Below are positions 62,590 to 64,000 of a DNA stretch of 64,000 nt, piece after piece. The notes under the pieces are model-generated. The model worked only from the letters and a program-made list of their open reading frames with translations, did no database searches and was not told the origin of the DNA. A program made the translations under genes and the position numbers. The stretch comes from Luteolibacter flavescens. GTDB taxonomy: Bacteria > Verrucomicrobiota > Verrucomicrobiia > Verrucomicrobiales > Akkermansiaceae. Numbering within the stretch: position 1 is the first letter of the stretch; each line of letters opens with the position of its first letter. The DNA is taken from NCBI RefSeq assembly GCF_025950085.1, contig NZ_JAPDDS010000013.1, forward strand, positions 97,806 to 161,805. Direction: 5' to 3'.

Positions 62590-63813
62590 ATGCCCCCCCT
62601 TCGACCTTTTCCCGCGAGGTCTCTTCGCGGATTCGTGGCCGCAGCATTTGCTGGAGCGCCGTCTCTCCTCTCCGCCCAGGATTTCTCGCTTCGCGTGAGC
62701 GATGGGAACCGCACCCTGACGGACAGCTTCTTTCCCTCTCCGCCGGTCGAAGGCTTGAAAGGCGGATTCGAGTTCGGCCTCGGCGCGAGCCTGACCTATG
62801 ACTCGAATCTCTTCCTGACGGACGACTACACGAGAAGCGATCTCCACGCGGCGGTCACGCCGTCGGTGACGTATCGCACCGATCCCGATGGAGGCGCGGA
62901 GTTCTCTCTAGAGGCCCGCTATGCGCCGACATTCCTCGCTTATCTCGATAATGAAGATCTCAATTCGGTGAATCACGCGGGTGGCATCACGCTGAAGTAT
63001 GCGGCGACGAGGACGGCGTTCCAGGCCTACGCCGATTATGCAGAAGTCTCGTCCTCAGATCGCTTGGTCGGCGGTTTCATCGAGGGATCCATCCTCAGCT
63101 ACGGCATCTCGGGCAGCTATCAACTCGGCCCGCGCACCGCCCTGCTCGCAGGATGGTCAGCGTCTCAGTCCGAGTATGACGCCGGTGCCCGCGCCGGAGT
63201 GGATGTCTATACCTCAGAAGTCGGCGGCCTGTGGGATGCGACGGAGCGCCTGCGTATCGGACCATCGCTGACCTACACACTCTCGGAGTCCGACGCGACC
63301 GGCGAGCGCGATGCCATCGCATTGCTGGTGAAGGCCCGCTATCAATGGGGCGAACGCATGACTCTGGATGCCGCAGGCGGCCTGGAGTATGCAAAGAACT
63401 CCCGCAGCAATGACGGCTGGGAGCCCGGCTTCACCGGCAGGCTCGCGGCAGACTACCGGCTGGGCGAATACTGGTCGCTCCGTGCGGGCGCGCGCTATTC
63501 CACCGTGCCCTCGCCAAACACGCTGAACTACGTCGTCAACGATCTCTCGTTCACCACCTCCGCGGTTCGGCATTTCGAGCGCTCCTCGCTCGAGATCGGG
63601 GTTGGTGTCAGCTTCTCCGACTATGAGTCGGTCGGCGTGATCGCCGCCGCGACCCGGGAGGATGATGATTTCACGAATGCCTACATCACCTATCGGCGGG
63701 ACCTTTACGCTGATCGGGTGAAACTGGAGACAACCGTGCGCTGCGGCCGGAATGACGGCCAACGCGATTGGTCCCAGTGGCAGATCTCCACCGGGATCAG
63801 CGTGAGCTTCTGA
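62590..63813 (+). CDS. outer-membrane beta-barrel protein
   Basis: This protein has 407 residues with an N-terminal signal region (GFVAAAFAGAPSLLSAQ). The mature part is a succession of alternating amphipathic strands (FEFGLGASLTYDSNLFL, VTPSVTYRT, FQAYADYAEV, YGISGSYQL). It ends in ISTGISVSF with the C-terminal Phe expected for outer-membrane insertion. It resembles the BBP2-type barrel proteins of exopolysaccharide loci. It is divergent from the autotransporter-associated gene, so it might serve as its outer-membrane partner, which is inference only. Confidence 0.8.
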   Translation: MPPLRPFPARSLRGFVAAAFAGAPSLLSAQDFSLRVSDGNRTLTDSFFPSPPVEGLKGGFEFGLGASLTYDSNLFLTDDYTRSDLHAAVTPSVTYRTDPDGGAEFSLEARYAPTFLAYLDNEDLNSVNHAGGITLKYAATRTAFQAYADYAEVSSSDRLVGGFIEGSILSYGISGSYQLGPRTALLAGWSASQSEYDAGARAGVDVYTSEVGGLWDATERLRIGPSLTYTLSESDATGERDAIALLVKARYQWGERMTLDAAGGLEYAKNSRSNDGWEPGFTGRLAADYRLGEYWSLRAGARYSTVPSPNTLNYVVNDLSFTTSAVRHFERSSLEIGVGVSFSDYESVGVIAAATREDDDFTNAYITYRRDLYADRVKLETTVRCGRNDGQRDWSQWQISTGISVSF

Positions 63814-64000
63814 GCGGGTCGCGGTCATCCCGTCGACTTTTCGCGAGACCCCGGCAACGGGAGACTCATGATATCGCGGGACGAGACGCCCGCCTGCAAA
63901 ACTACACTGCATCGGGCCTAAGCACTAAGAAGCCGTCTGAAAAATAACTCATGCTGTAATTCTCGCCAGCATGCGCCTCGACATCGACAGGTGGATGAGG

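Noticed and set aside
63930..64000. Possible left end of an insertion sequence and an open frame starting at 63971
   Set aside because: Only about 30 bases of the frame lie inside the window, and no terminal repeat can be verified.

Overview
The window is high-GC bacterial chromosome. Its gene content points to the Verrucomicrobiota, most likely the Verrucomicrobiaceae/Luteolibacter group. The clues are a very large autotransporter-associated beta-strand-repeat protein, cytochrome c plus sorbosone-dehydrogenase-like fusions, a Tat-exported Gfo/Idh/MocA oxidoreductase, a CotH-kinase protein with a Gly/Pro-rich linker, and many secreted proteins ending in Asp-rich calcium-loop tails. Many genes lack an obvious Shine-Dalgarno sequence and several start at GTG or TTG. 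The taxonomic call is inference from protein families; no rRNA or tRNA gene was seen.

Layout. 1-3.1 kb (minus): the 5' part of fabF and an ExbB/ExbD-like energy-transduction cluster. 3.1-4.7 kb (minus): free-methionine sulfoxide reductase and a lower-GC DUF2971 gene. 4.9-7.9 kb (plus): dnaX, ybaB and an endonuclease/exonuclease/phosphatase protein. 7.9-11.8 kb (minus): a secreted protease, a cytochrome-sugar dehydrogenase and a Tat oxidoreductase. 11.9-19.7 kb: prmA, a carboxypeptidase-regulatory-like secreted protein, a class I aminotransferase, a CotH protein, homoserine dehydrogenase and a Lys/Ala-rich basic protein. 19.8-22.0 kb: an OmpA-type protein and a HAD phosphatase. 22.3-25.2 kb (minus): the classic rpmH-rnpA-yidD-yidC block. 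25.4-29.2 kb (plus): GNAT, small hypotheticals and a coupled pair of related helical proteins. 29.2-31.4 kb (minus): a compact MNIO (DUF692) peptide-modification cluster. 31.5-38.7 kb: tandem GNAT, TonB-like protein, pfkA, a DUF1328 micro-protein, LpxR and a trypsin-like protease. 39-42 kb (plus): a PssD/PssE glycosyltransferase pair with two sugar-metabolism-type enzymes. 43.3-45.1 kb (plus): a LytS/LytTR two-component pair. 45.2-63.8 kb: five large surface or secreted proteins.

The most interesting locus is the MNIO cluster at 29.2-31.4 kb. A 101-residue exported precursor carries three DDCPGK motifs spaced exactly 24 residues apart. It is followed by an intrinsic terminator, then the multinuclear iron oxidase, then its HvfC-type partner. 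This is the architecture of bufferin-type RiPPs, but with a Lys/Asp/Glu-rich, single-Cys-per-repeat core that does not resemble the usual DUF2282 precursor. It may be an undescribed subtype of metal-handling or modified peptide.

Other points of interest are an ExbD homologue with Asn in place of the proton-pathway Asp and a DnaX that has lost half of its zinc-module cysteines. There are also two adjacent, translationally coupled proteins that each carry exactly 14 FG-GAP-like repeats, and several palindromic intergenic elements of about 130-150 bp.
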